Program-made: the position numbers and the translations under genes
Shown: piece by piece, positions 1-8,022 of the stretch
How positions within the stretch are numbered: position 1 is the stretch's first letter
Layout: every line of letters starts with the position of its first letter
DNA from: Chitinophaga qingshengii
GTDB taxonomy: Bacteria; Bacteroidota; Bacteroidia; Chitinophagales; Chitinophagaceae
NCBI RefSeq assembly: GCF_014529935.1
Contig: NZ_JACVFC010000004.1
Span: forward strand, 496,001 to 560,000
Length of the DNA stretch: 64,000 bases
Direction: 5' to 3'
The notes under the pieces: model-generated
The model's input: the letters and a program-made list of their open reading frames with translations, nothing else
Databases searched by the model: none
Told to the model about the DNA's origin: nothing

Positions 1-1265
1 CTTCCACCGGCATGCTCAAGTTTTACGGCTACGGTAACTGGAGTAAGATGGGCTTCAGTTCACCCAGCATTGAATACCCGGGAAATACGGAATCCTACCA
101 GGTTCGTAACGGCAACCTCTATACGAATATGACCTACCGGGAGAACCTGGGCGATGACTGGCGTTTATACGTCGGCGCTTCGTTTAGCGCCAACCGTGAT
201 AATATCACCACAGATACACTTGGCAAAGACCAGATCCCGGCCGATATACGGGTCCGTTCTTCCCTGGCCCAGTCACGCGTGATGCTCACCCGCCACCTGG
301 GCCCCTTTTCCGCACTGCGTTTTGGCGGTGAATACCAGTATGCCGTCGAACAGTTTTCCTACAACCGGAGACCGTTCAACTATGCAGATAATTACACCGC
401 TGCGTTTACCGAAGCGGATATTTATTTCACCCCCAGTTTTGTAGGCCGCGTAGGCGGCAGAGCGGAATACTCCTCTGTACTGGCTAAAATGAATTTGGCG
501 CCGCGTGTGTCGCTGGCGTATAAAGTGGATAACTACAGCCAGTTTTCCGTTGCCTATGGCGATTATTACCAGAAGCCGGAACCGCAGTATATCCGTTTTG
601 ATCACGGGCTCGGCTATATGAAAGCGACCCATTACATTGCCAGTTATCAGCGGGTAGCCACGGATTATACTTTCCGCACAGAAATTTTTTACAAACAATA
701 TGCAGATCTTGTAAAGACCGTGCCCGGCTACAACAATAACGGAAAAGGATATGCGAAAGGAATTGAACTGTTCTGGCGGGACCGTAAAACCATCAAAAAC
801 GTGGACTACTGGATATCCTATTCTTACCTGGATACCAAACGGGATTACCTGAATTATCCGAAGGAAGTGCAGCCGGACTTTGCCGCTACCCATACTGCCA
901 GCCTGGTGTACAAACATTTTATTCCGAAGCTGAGCACCAATATCGGGTTGACCTATACTTTTGCTACCGGTCGCCCTTATTATAATCCTAATCTGCCGGC
1001 AGATAAATTCATGTCGGACAAGACGATCGATTATCATGCAGTAGGGGTGAGCGCCAGTTATCTGACGACTATCCGGAAGGCCTTTACCATTTTTGTGTTG
1101 AGTGTAAGCAATGCGCCGGGAAATAAACAGGTATTCGGTTATCGTTATTCCAGTGACGGGCTGCGTCGCGGAGAGATTACGCCGAGCGTGCCCCGGTTCA
1201 TTTTCCTGGGAATGTTTATGAACTTCGGTATCGACAGAAGACAGGACGTTATTAATAACTTATAA
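1..1265 (+). CDS. TonB-dependent receptor, C-terminal part (5' end outside window)
   Basis: An open frame enters from the left edge with no start in view. About 420 codons are visible. The sequence alternates short aromatic-rich strands such as YWISYSYLDT and FSVAYGDYYQKPEPQYIRFD with polar loops, as in the outer-membrane beta-barrel of a TonB-dependent receptor. It ends with a strand-like FIFLGMFMNFG followed by a short tail. The plug domain and any N-terminal carboxypeptidase-like domain lie outside the window, so the ligand cannot be inferred. The next gene starts 13 bases downstream on the same strand and probably shares the transcript. Assignment to the barrel superfamily is firm; the subfamily is not determined. 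Confidence 0.82.
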   Translation, partial: STGMLKFYGYGNWSKMGFSSPSIEYPGNTESYQVRNGNLYTNMTYRENLGDDWRLYVGASFSANRDNITTDTLGKDQIPADIRVRSSLAQSRVMLTRHLGPFSALRFGGEYQYAVEQFSYNRRPFNYADNYTAAFTEADIYFTPSFVGRVGGRAEYSSVLAKMNLAPRVSLAYKVDNYSQFSVAYGDYYQKPEPQYIRFDHGLGYMKATHYIASYQRVATDYTFRTEIFYKQYADLVKTVPGYNNNGKGYAKGIELFWRDRKTIKNVDYWISYSYLDTKRDYLNYPKEVQPDFAATHTASLVYKHFIPKLSTNIGLTYTFATGRPYYNPNLPADKFMSDKTIDYHAVGVSASYLTTIRKAFTIFVLSVSNAPGNKQVFGYRYSSDGLRRGEITPSVPRFIFLGMFMNFGIDRRQDVINNL

Positions 1266-1278
1266 TTCACACATACAT

Positions 1279-1926
1279 ATGAAACGTTTACTCCTTTCCC
1301 TTTTTATGATCGGCGGGCTGGCTACAGCCGCTGTAGCGCAATCCGCACAATTCCAGGACGCCATGAACAAACAGGTGTCCGATCTGGACAGCAGTGCAGC
1401 TTTTGCCCCTGATGCGCTGGTCGCCAAAATCAACACCTTTGAACGTATCGCCGAAGCAGAAAAAACACAGTGGCTGCCTTACTACTATGCCGCTTACTGC
1501 CAGGTAATGTCCTGCTTTGTAGGCCAGGATAAAGGCAAGATCGATGAACTGGCGGATAAAGCTGCCGCCAATCTGGATAAAGCCGATGCTTTGGCGCCTA
1601 AAAATTCAGAGATCGCCTGTATCCGTTCACTTGTAGCATCTGCCCGGTTGATGGTAGATCCGGCCAGCAGAGGTATGAAATATGGTATGGAAGCCGGTCA
1701 GCAGATTGAACTGGCTAAAACCTATAACACGGAAAATCCACGTGTGTACCTGTTACTGGGACAATCTTTGCTGTTTACCCCCGAACAGTTCGGCGGTAGC
1801 AAATCAAAAGCTAAAACAATGCTGGAAACGGCCCTGCAGAAATATGCAGCGTTTAAACCGGAAAGCAATATCGCGCCTCATTGGGGTGAGCCTTATGCGA
1901 AAGAGTTGCTGACCAAAGCGCAGTAA
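1279..1926 (+). CDS. Secreted TPR-like protein of unknown function
   Basis: A 215-residue protein with a clear signal peptide (MKRLLLSLFMIGGLATAAVA, then Q), so it should be exported to the periplasm or beyond. The mature part is helical and alanine-rich. It has TPR-like helix pairs, for example around residues 90-125 (AAANLDKADALAPKNSEIAC) and 150-185. No catalytic motif is visible. It follows the TonB-dependent receptor by 13 bases, so it may be a periplasmic accessory of that receptor; this is inference from position. The start is well fixed by the signal peptide. Confidence 0.72.
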   Translation: MKRLLLSLFMIGGLATAAVAQSAQFQDAMNKQVSDLDSSAAFAPDALVAKINTFERIAEAEKTQWLPYYYAAYCQVMSCFVGQDKGKIDELADKAAANLDKADALAPKNSEIACIRSLVASARLMVDPASRGMKYGMEAGQQIELAKTYNTENPRVYLLLGQSLLFTPEQFGGSKSKAKTMLETALQKYAAFKPESNIAPHWGEPYAKELLTKAQ

Positions 1927-1934
1927 GATTTTAA

Positions 1935-2110
1935 AATTTAAGAATTTTAAAATTTGGCTATTTGATTTACGGATTTACGGATTTCGAGATTTCGGGATTC
2001 ATAATCAGGAATAATTTGTTGAGATCTAAGTTCATCAAATGCTGGTCTTCGCTATATGAATCCCGAAATCCGTAAATCCCAAAATCCGTCAATCCAATAA
2101 TAAAATAATA
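1935..2110. repeat. Intergenic inverted repeat with ATTTACGGATTT arms
   Basis: The 207-base gap between the TPR-like gene and the winged-helix gene is nearly filled by an imperfect inverted repeat. The left arm (about 1965-2003) repeats GATTTACGGATTT and ends CGGGATTCATA. The right arm (about 2054-2097) is its near reverse complement, beginning TATGAATCCCG and continuing AAATCCGTAAATCC. Just inside the right arm is GGTCTTCGCT (2043-2052), the same word found in the core palindromes at 25.3 and 36.6 kb. I read it as a decayed copy of that family. Confidence 0.7.
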
Positions 2111-2133
2111 AAATATCTAAATATATAAATAAT

Positions 2134-2436
2134 ATGGATTTTAAGGATCTGGACCCGGTATTGCATTCACAATTGCGGTTAGCAATCATGAATATTTTGT
2201 TGAGTGAAAAAGAGGCGGAGTTTACGCTGCTAAAGGAGCGGACGAATGCAACAGCAGGCAATCTGAGTGTGCAGATCAACAAATTGCGGGATGCTTCCTA
2301 TATAGAAGTTGTCAAGCAGTTCAGGGATAATTATCCGCAGACGTTGTGTAAGATTACGCCTGCGGGCAAAAAGGCATTTGAGAATTATGTACATGCTATC
2401 CAGGCTTACCTGAAGATTGGCAAGTCAAAAGGATAG
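2134..2436 (+). CDS. Small winged-helix transcriptional regulator
   Basis: A 100-residue protein that is almost entirely one winged helix-turn-helix domain. It resembles the short MarR/ArsR-like regulators that have only the DNA-binding unit. Visible features are LDPVLHSQLRLAIMNILL (helix 1), FTLLKERTNATAGNLSVQIN (the helix-turn-helix) and a wing around YPQTLCKITPAGKKAFENYV, where the ITPAGKKAFE motif is typical of this group. It has no ligand-binding domain and no cysteine pair for metal binding. It stops 3 bases before the convergent pdxA stop. Its target is unknown; such genes often sit beside a membrane or efflux gene, but none is adjacent here. Confidence 0.8.
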   Translation: MDFKDLDPVLHSQLRLAIMNILLSEKEAEFTLLKERTNATAGNLSVQINKLRDASYIEVVKQFRDNYPQTLCKITPAGKKAFENYVHAIQAYLKIGKSKG

Positions 2437-2439
2437 GCG

Positions 2440-3501
2440 CTATTCGGAAGCCAGTTCAGTTTTCTTCAGGGGGTTACGGGTGTTTTCGGCGTAACGTTCC
2501 CGTTGTTCGATGATATCCAGGCAGGTAAAGATGGCCTGTCTGAAGGAATGAGGATCTGCCAGGTTTTTACCGGCGATATCGAAGGCGGTGCCATGGTCCG
2601 GTGAAGTACGGACAATATTGAGGCCCGCTGTAAAGTTGATGCCTTCGCCGCTGGCGAGGGATTTAAACGGAATCAGTCCCTGGTCGTGATACATGGCCAG
2701 TACCCCGTCAAACTGGGCATACATTTCCCGTGCAAAGAACGCGTCGGCGCTGTAAGGCCCGAAACAAAGGATACCATTACCTTTCGCGTGCCGGATAGCC
2801 GGTGCGATCTGGTCAATTTCTTCTTTACCGATCAGTCCTTCGTCGCCGGCGTGGGGATTAAGGCCCAATACCGCGATGCGGGGTTTATCGATACCAAAAT
2901 CTTTTACGAGGCTTTCTCTCATCAGTTGCAGTTTGGCCAGGATATTCTCTTTGGTCACAAACTTAGACACTTCCGCGATGGGCACATGCTCGGTGAGGAG
3001 GCCCACCCGCATATTGTCTGCCGTCATAAACATCAGTACGTCTTTCGCATTGAAGGCTGCTTTCAGGTAAGGTGTATGACCGGTATAGTTAAACTGCTCG
3101 CTTTGAATATTGTTTTTGTGGATCGGGGCAGTTACCAAACCCTGTACATGCCCTTCTTTCAGGCATTGGATGGCTACTTCCAGGGCGCGGGCGGCGTATT
3201 TGCCACCAGCTTCATTGAGTACCCCCGGTGTGATCTGCACCTCTTCTTCCCAGCAGTTGTACACGTTCACCTGTTTGTGGTTCAGGCGGGTGAAATCCTT
3301 GATGGACTGGTAGTTGAAGTTGTTTTCATTCATCAGCTTCCGGTAGAAGTTGATGGTTTTATTAGATGCGAAGATCACCGGCGTGCAACATTCCATCATC
3401 CTGGCGTCCAGGAACGTTTTGATGATGATTTCTGCGCCAATGCTGTTGATATCACCGATGGTGATGCCGATAACCGGTTTGTTGATTTGTGTACTACTCA
3501 T
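2440..3501 (-). CDS. pdxA: 4-hydroxythreonine-4-phosphate dehydrogenase
   Basis: This enzyme oxidises 4-phosphooxy-threonine in the DXP-dependent pyridoxal phosphate pathway; the product condenses with deoxyxylulose phosphate. I place the start at MSSTQINKPVIGITIGD, giving 353 residues, which fits the family. The frame is open further upstream, but that extension overlaps rsmA and has no family character. Signature segments are GHTPYL, TEHVP, NPHAGDEG, MYHDQG and SPDHGTAFDIAGK, which carry the metal-binding histidines and substrate-binding residues known for PdxA. It is divergent from rsmA, with a 94-base gap holding both promoters. Confidence 0.96.
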   Translation of the reverse strand: MSSTQINKPVIGITIGDINSIGAEIIIKTFLDARMMECCTPVIFASNKTINFYRKLMNENNFNYQSIKDFTRLNHKQVNVYNCWEEEVQITPGVLNEAGGKYAARALEVAIQCLKEGHVQGLVTAPIHKNNIQSEQFNYTGHTPYLKAAFNAKDVLMFMTADNMRVGLLTEHVPIAEVSKFVTKENILAKLQLMRESLVKDFGIDKPRIAVLGLNPHAGDEGLIGKEEIDQIAPAIRHAKGNGILCFGPYSADAFFAREMYAQFDGVLAMYHDQGLIPFKSLASGEGINFTAGLNIVRTSPDHGTAFDIAGKNLADPHSFRQAIFTCLDIIEQRERYAENTRNPLKKTELASE

Positions 3502-3578
3502 ACTGATAATGCCTCCAATGAAAGGCAAATATAGCCAGTTTGCGGGAGAAAATATTACCGCTTTGGCAGAAACAGGCT

Positions 3579-3586
3579 TATCTTTG
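3579..3586 (+). promoter_or_regulatory. Candidate -7 box for rsmA
   Basis: TATCTTTG matches the Bacteroidota -7 consensus TAnnTTTG. It lies 9 bases before the rsmA ATG, so the leader would be very short. A TTTG occurs at 3562-3565, closer than the usual -33 spacing. The position argues for the 3596 start rather than the longer open frame. Confidence 0.4.
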
Positions 3587-3595
3587 CAGCCACGC

Positions 3596-4348
3596 ATGTA
3601 TACATTAAAAAAATCGCTGGGACAGCATTTCCTCACAGATGAGAATATGTGCAGGAAGATTGTGGAGTCCTTACCTGTAATTGAAGGCCAGCAAGTGCTG
3701 GAAGTGGGTCCGGGTGGCGGAGCCATCACGAAGTACCTGTTGCAGCTGCCGGGCATTGATTTCAAGGCTGTGGAGCTGGACAAGGAAAAGGTGACCTATC
3801 TGGAGAAAACCTATCCTGCCATCCGGGGCAAGCTAATCAACGAGAGCATCCTGGATACCGCGTTGCCTTTTGAAGGTCAGTTCCGGATCATCGGTAATTT
3901 CCCGTATAACATTTCTACACAGATCATGTTCCGTTTGCTGGAATGGCGGGAGCAGGTAGATGTAGTGGTAGGGATGTTCCAGAAGGAAGTAGCGCTCCGT
4001 ATTGCTTCTGCCCATCGCAGCAAGGAGTATGGCATCCTGAGTGTGTTGTTGCAGGCCTTTTATAAGGTGGAGTATCTTTTTGAGGTACATGAAAATTGTT
4101 TCAATCCGCCGCCTAAGGTGAAGTCGGCCGTGATCCGGCTTACCCGGCTGGAGCAGCCGGCAGACATAGCTTCCGAACGGAAGTTCACCGTATTGGTGAA
4201 AACAGCGTTCGGTCAGCGCCGCAAGCAGCTCCGTAATCCGTTGAAACCTTTGTTTGACAAGGAAACCTTACAGGACCCGATTTTTACCAAACGGGCCGAA
4301 GAATTGACTGTTGCTGATTTTGCAGCCTTATCCCATAAGATGATATGA
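3596..4348 (+). CDS. rsmA: 16S rRNA (adenine1518/1519-N6) dimethyltransferase
   Basis: RsmA (KsgA) dimethylates two adjacent adenines in helix 45 of 16S rRNA late in 30S assembly, using S-adenosylmethionine. From the start MYTLKKSLGQHFL the protein is 250 residues, the normal length. SLGQHFL and VLEVGPGGGAIT form the SAM pocket, NFPYNIS is the catalytic motif IV, and PPPKVKSAVIRL is the conserved C-terminal segment. The frame is open upstream to 3350 but the extension overlaps pdxA and lacks similarity to the family. The stop overlaps the next start by four bases (ATGA), so the two are translationally coupled. Confidence 0.96.
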   Translation: MYTLKKSLGQHFLTDENMCRKIVESLPVIEGQQVLEVGPGGGAITKYLLQLPGIDFKAVELDKEKVTYLEKTYPAIRGKLINESILDTALPFEGQFRIIGNFPYNISTQIMFRLLEWREQVDVVVGMFQKEVALRIASAHRSKEYGILSVLLQAFYKVEYLFEVHENCFNPPPKVKSAVIRLTRLEQPADIASERKFTVLVKTAFGQRRKQLRNPLKPLFDKETLQDPIFTKRAEELTVADFAALSHKMI

Positions 4349-5274
4349 GCAGAAAAGTATTAATTACCGCCAAGGTACATCCATATTTAACAGACCAGTT
4401 ACAGAGCAAAGGCTTTGAGATTGTATATGAACCTTCCATCTCTTATGATGAAGTTTACAGCGCCATCCAGGATTGTGTGGGACTGATTGTGACCACCCGT
4501 ATCCGGGTAGATAAAAATATTATCGACCATGCACGGCAGTTGCAATGGATAGGCCGGCTGGGTTCCGGTATGGAATTGATTGACGTACCTTATGCCGAAA
4601 GCAAGGGGATACACTGTGTAAGCAGTCCCGAAGGGAATATGGACGCTGTAGGTGAACAGGCAGTTGGTATGTTGCTTTGCCTGGTCAACAATATCCTGCG
4701 GAGCAACCTGGAGTTGCGGGAAGGTATCTGGGAGCGCGACGGTAACCGCGGTTTTGAGCTGAATGGCCGGACGGTGGGTATTATCGGCTTTGGTCATACC
4801 GGAAGCAGCTTTGCCCGTAAGCTCAAAGGTTTTGATGTGAATATCCTGGCCTATGATAAGTACAAGAAAGGTTTCGGTACGGCCGATGTAAAAGAGGCCA
4901 GTCTGACTGACATCTTCACCAATGCCGATGTGGTGAGCCTGCATCTGCCGCTGACAGAGGAGACGTTGCATATTGCCAACCTGTCTTTCTTCCAGTCTTT
5001 TAATAAGCCGGTTTGGTTTATGAATACCGCACGGGGCAAGCTGGTGAACAATACTGACCTGATAGCGGCGCTGCAGCAGGGTCTTATCGGTGGGGCCTGT
5101 CTTGATGTGTTGGAAAATGAAAAAATGAGCACCTATACGCCGGCAGAAAAAGAGCAGCTGAACTGGTTGCTGAACGCCCGGAATGTAGTGGTGACGCCAC
5201 ATATAGCCGGTTACTCCCATGAAGCGAGCATTAAGATGGCGCGCATCGTGTTAGAGAAGCTGAACATCCTGTAG
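4345..5274 (+). CDS. D-2-hydroxyacid dehydrogenase family protein
   Basis: A 309-residue NAD(P)-dependent 2-hydroxyacid dehydrogenase. The nucleotide-binding motif is VGIIGFGHTGSSFA (about residues 144-157). The catalytic triad can be placed at Arg in NTARGKL, Glu in DVLENEK and His in VTPHIAGYS. It resembles phosphoglycerate dehydrogenase-like members but lacks the C-terminal ACT regulatory domain of many SerA proteins. The substrate is therefore open: 3-phosphoglycerate, glyoxylate/hydroxypyruvate or another 2-oxoacid. It overlaps rsmA by four bases and ends in a hairpin terminator. Confidence 0.85.
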   Translation: MSRKVLITAKVHPYLTDQLQSKGFEIVYEPSISYDEVYSAIQDCVGLIVTTRIRVDKNIIDHARQLQWIGRLGSGMELIDVPYAESKGIHCVSSPEGNMDAVGEQAVGMLLCLVNNILRSNLELREGIWERDGNRGFELNGRTVGIIGFGHTGSSFARKLKGFDVNILAYDKYKKGFGTADVKEASLTDIFTNADVVSLHLPLTEETLHIANLSFFQSFNKPVWFMNTARGKLVNNTDLIAALQQGLIGGACLDVLENEKMSTYTPAEKEQLNWLLNARNVVVTPHIAGYSHEASIKMARIVLEKLNIL

Positions 5275-5292
5275 GTTCTGATCCCTGGAACC

Positions 5293-5360
5293 AGCGTTCC
5301 GAATTAAATTGTTGATTTTCAATTGATTTAATTCGGAAGGGCGCTTTATTTTTCTTTCCT
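5293..5360 (+). terminator. Hairpin terminator after the dehydrogenase
   Basis: Perfect 13-base arms TTCCGAATTAAAT (5297-5309) and ATTTAATTCGGAA (5326-5338), extended outward by AGCG/CGCT with a two-base bulge. A T-rich run (TTATTTTTCTTT) follows. Confidence 0.65.
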
Positions 5361-5371
5361 CCAAAATTTAT

Positions 5372-5379
5372 TATATTTG
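5372..5379 (+). promoter_or_regulatory. Candidate -7 box for greA
   Basis: TATATTTG is an exact TAnnTTTG match, 81 bases before the greA ATG and just after the upstream terminator. No clear -33 TTG element is seen at the expected distance. Confidence 0.45.
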
Positions 5380-5460
5380 CAATAACACCAGTAAACAACG
5401 CTTCTGTGCAAATGGAGGCGTTGATTTTTTTTTCTTATAACCATAAAAAACAAGCAGGTT

Positions 5461-5934
5461 ATGTCTGGCATAAACTACGTTACGAAAGAAACCCTGGACC
5501 AAATGATGAGCGAACTTAGCATCCTTAAAACAAAGGGTCGTGCCGAAATTGCACGTGCTATTTCCGAGGCAAGAGAAAAGGGAGACTTGAAGGAAAATGC
5601 CGAATATGATGCCGCCAAGGAAGCGCAGGGTATACACGAGGCTAAAATCGCGACACTGGAAGCTGCTATTGCCACTTCCCGTATTGTAAGTGCAGACGCC
5701 ATCGATACATCCAAAGTATCTATTTTATGTAAGGTTACTATTACCAACGTCGCCAATAAGAAAACTGTTACTTACCAGCTGGTTTCTGAAACAGAAGCAG
5801 ACCTGAAGGCGGGTAAGATCTCTGTTACTTCTCCCATCGGGAAGGGGCTGCTGGGTAAAACGGTAGGTGACGTTGCGGATGTACAGGCGCCCAATGGCGT
5901 GATCAAATTCAAGATTGAGAGTATTACGGCATAA
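5461..5934 (+). CDS. greA: Transcription elongation factor GreA
   Basis: GreA rescues backtracked RNA polymerase by stimulating cleavage of the 3' end of the transcript. At 157 residues it has the normal two-part form. The N-terminal coiled coil (about residues 1-76) carries the signature EAREKGDLKENAEYDAAKEA, whose tip acidic residues act in the polymerase channel. The C-terminal FKBP-like domain ends SPIGKGLLGKTVGDVADVQAP. The gene has its own candidate promoter and terminator and looks monocistronic. Confidence 0.97.
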   Translation: MSGINYVTKETLDQMMSELSILKTKGRAEIARAISEAREKGDLKENAEYDAAKEAQGIHEAKIATLEAAIATSRIVSADAIDTSKVSILCKVTITNVANKKTVTYQLVSETEADLKAGKISVTSPIGKGLLGKTVGDVADVQAPNGVIKFKIESITA

Positions 5935-5957
5935 CCCCATGCTGTTGCACAATATCG

Positions 5958-5988
5958 AAGGGGTTGCATCACTGCAACCCCTTTTTTA
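5958..5988 (+). terminator. Rho-independent terminator of greA
   Basis: An 11-bp perfect stem, AAGGGGTTGCA (5958-5968) with TGCAACCCCTT (5973-5983), a TCAC loop and a T6 tract. Confidence 0.9.
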
Positions 5989-6002
5989 TTGGGCATTTTT
6001 TC

Positions 6003-6104
6003 ATTTTTATATTTAGTTATTTGATTTCGGTATTTTGGGGGCAAATCCCTTTATCAGGAAATGGAAAACCCGTATCCAATAGTTAAATATCAAAATAATC
6101 AAAT
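6003..6104. repeat. AT-rich imperfect inverted repeat before the HIT gene
   Basis: The left part (TATTTAGTTATTTGATTTCGG, about 6009-6030) is loosely complementary to the right part (TAGTTAAATATC and AAATAATCAAATA, about 6078-6104). The word TATTTGATT and its complement recur in the gap at 40.8 kb. No core palindrome is present. It sits between two same-strand genes and runs up to the HIT start codon. Confidence 0.45.
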
Positions 6105-6494
6105 ATGACAATCTTCACCAAGATCATTAAAGGCGAGATTCCCAGTTACAAGATTGCTGAAAACGAGCATTTTTACGCATTTCTGGACATTTTCCCTTTA
6201 ATGAAAGGGCATACGCTGGTCATTCCCAAAGTGGAAACAGACAAGTTTTTTGACGTATCGGATGATTTATTGAGGGAGTGGTTGGTATTTGCCAAGCCGA
6301 TAGCGCAGGCTATTGAGCGGGTGGTACCTTGCAACCGGGTGGGAGTGAGTGTGGTAGGGTTGGAAGTACCCCATGCGCACATGCACCTGATTCCGATTAA
6401 TTCCGTACAAGACATGAATTTTTCGCGCGGCAAGCTGAAACTGTCAGAGGAGGAGTTTAAAGTTATCCAGGAACAGATAGTGGCGCAGCTGTAG
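6105..6494 (+). CDS. HIT family nucleotide hydrolase
   Basis: A 129-residue histidine-triad protein. The triad HAHMHLIPI is near residues 90-98, and the N-terminal segment TIFTKIIKGEIPSYKIAENE is typical of the HinT branch. These proteins hydrolyse AMP-lysine or AMP-NH2 type phosphoramidates, and some act on dinucleoside polyphosphates. The exact substrate here is not known. The stop codon is 2 bases from the convergent response-regulator stop. Confidence 0.93.
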   Translation: MTIFTKIIKGEIPSYKIAENEHFYAFLDIFPLMKGHTLVIPKVETDKFFDVSDDLLREWLVFAKPIAQAIERVVPCNRVGVSVVGLEVPHAHMHLIPINSVQDMNFSRGKLKLSEEEFKVIQEQIVAQL

Positions 6495-6496
6495 TA

Positions 6497-7195
6497 TTAT
6501 GACTTCACAGGGATATTGAACCGGAATCCGACACCGTGTAGTGTTTCCAGTTTTACATGCGGATCTGACTTAAAGTGTTTTCTTAGTTTGGTCACAAAAA
6601 CGTCCATACTCCGGCCCAGGAAGTAGTCGTCTTTTCCCCATACATGAGAAAGGATATCTTCCCTTTTCAGTGTTTTGTTAGGGTTTTCGCACAGGTATCT
6701 GAGCAGTTCGGCTTCTTTCTGGGTAAGGGAAATGGAGATTTCACCTGTTTCATTGTACAGGCGGAGGTCTTCATAATCAAACATCAGTTTACCGATCGCG
6801 AAGGTGGTGCTTCTTTTGGCGATCTGGCTCCGTGTTCTTTTCAGGAACACTTCTATACGCAGGATCAGTTCCTGCATGCTGAATGGTTTGCTGATATAGT
6901 CGTCAGCACCGGTCCGCAGGCCGGCTATACGGTCTTCTTTTTCATTTTTGGAAGTCAGGAAGAGAATCGGAATGTGGTCATTAACCGTGCGGATCTGTTG
7001 CGCCAGCGTGAGGCCGTCTTTTTTGGGCATTACCACGTCGAGCAAACAAATATCGAAAGTGCGTAACTGGAACTGTTCCCACGCGGCCTGGCCGTCTATA
7101 CTGTGCACAACATCGTAGCCCGCTTCTTCCAACCGCTTCTTTGTAACTGCACCAATATATTCATCATCTTCCACCAATAGGATTCTTGCTTTCAT
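6497..7195 (-). CDS. OmpR/RprY-type response regulator, orphan
   Basis: A 232-residue two-domain regulator starting MKARILLVEDDEY. The receiver domain has the acidic pair at residues 10-11, phospho-acceptor Asp53 in LLDVVMP, and the lysine in YISKPFS. The C-terminal winged helix includes LTQKEAELLRYLCENPN and the end GVGFRFN. An upstream in-frame ATG at 7234 would add 13 residues that do not belong to the fold. No histidine kinase gene is adjacent. It is paralogous to the regulator at 9870-10580 (shared FDICLLD, GLRTGADDYI/YKLGADDYI and GRSMDV segments). Confidence 0.93.
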   Translation of the reverse strand: MKARILLVEDDEYIGAVTKKRLEEAGYDVVHSIDGQAAWEQFQLRTFDICLLDVVMPKKDGLTLAQQIRTVNDHIPILFLTSKNEKEDRIAGLRTGADDYISKPFSMQELILRIEVFLKRTRSQIAKRSTTFAIGKLMFDYEDLRLYNETGEISISLTQKEAELLRYLCENPNKTLKREDILSHVWGKDDYFLGRSMDVFVTKLRKHFKSDPHVKLETLHGVGFRFNIPVKS

Positions 7196-7370
7196 ATTTG
7201 CCTGATGCTGATTAATAAAAAGCTTGTTGCGCAATTCATGCTTAACAAATGATGGTCATTTTTCATAGTGATGCTAATTTTCCGGCTATGGCCGGGTTAG
7301 CCGTTTATTCAGGATGAACAATTTCAAACAAAGTAACTACATTTTACGAATTTATGAAATAACCTTTTAG

Positions 7371-7931
7371 CTACCGTGAAATCCGTTCCGGGTGCTTTTG
7401 CAAAAATTGTTCCCAGCCTTTGGCTTTACTGATGGCGGCCAGCGGGCTGCTTTCCTGGTAGAAGTGACAAACGGCAACTGCCAGTGCATCGGTCGCATCC
7501 AGGTAGTCGGGACGTTCGGCGATACTGAGAATACGTTGCAGCATCAGCCATACCTGTTCCTTATCAGCATTACCATTGCCGGTGACAGACTGTTTGATCT
7601 TCTTGGGTGAATACTCCGTTACTGCCAGGCCGGCGTGCATAGCGGTAGCAATAGCCACTCCCTGTGCCCTGCCCAGCTTGAGCATACTCTGTACGTTCTT
7701 CCCAAAGAAAGGCGCTTCAATGGCAAAACAGGATGGTTTGAACTCCTTGATCAATTCATTTACGCGGGCGTGAATCAGTTGTAAGCGTTCGTAATGGTCC
7801 TTGGTCCGGGATAATTTCAGGACATTCATGTCTATCAGACTGGCTTTTTTTCCTTCCACCTGAATCAGTCCATATCCCATTACAAGGGTGCCGGGGTCAA
7901 TGCCTAGAATTATTTTTGCCTTGTTTGCCAA
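7371..7931 (-). CDS. ruvC: Crossover junction endodeoxyribonuclease RuvC
   Basis: RuvC dimers cut Holliday junctions held by the RuvAB complex. The RNase H-like fold has catalytic acids in ILGIDPGT (Asp), AIEAPFFG (Glu) and DATDALAVAVCH (two Asp). The C-terminal part carries NGNADKEQV. I favour a TTG start at 7931 (LANKAKIILGIDPGT), giving 186 residues, close to the family. An ATG at 7991 is also open and would add 20 residues. ruvB lies 3 kb away on the same strand; ruvA is not in the window. Confidence 0.93.
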   Translation of the reverse strand: MANKAKIILGIDPGTLVMGYGLIQVEGKKASLIDMNVLKLSRTKDHYERLQLIHARVNELIKEFKPSCFAIEAPFFGKNVQSMLKLGRAQGVAIATAMHAGLAVTEYSPKKIKQSVTGNGNADKEQVWLMLQRILSIAERPDYLDATDALAVAVCHFYQESSPLAAISKAKGWEQFLQKHPERISR

Positions 7932-8022
7932 CCACAGTATATTTTTGCAAAAATCTTGATATCTGAACAAAAGTACCAAAATAATTCTCAATTACTTATT
8001 AGGAGCAGGGCTTTTTACCTGG

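Noticed and set aside
2686..3534. Open frame opposite pdxA
   Set aside because: Complementary to a certain gene and without protein-family features.
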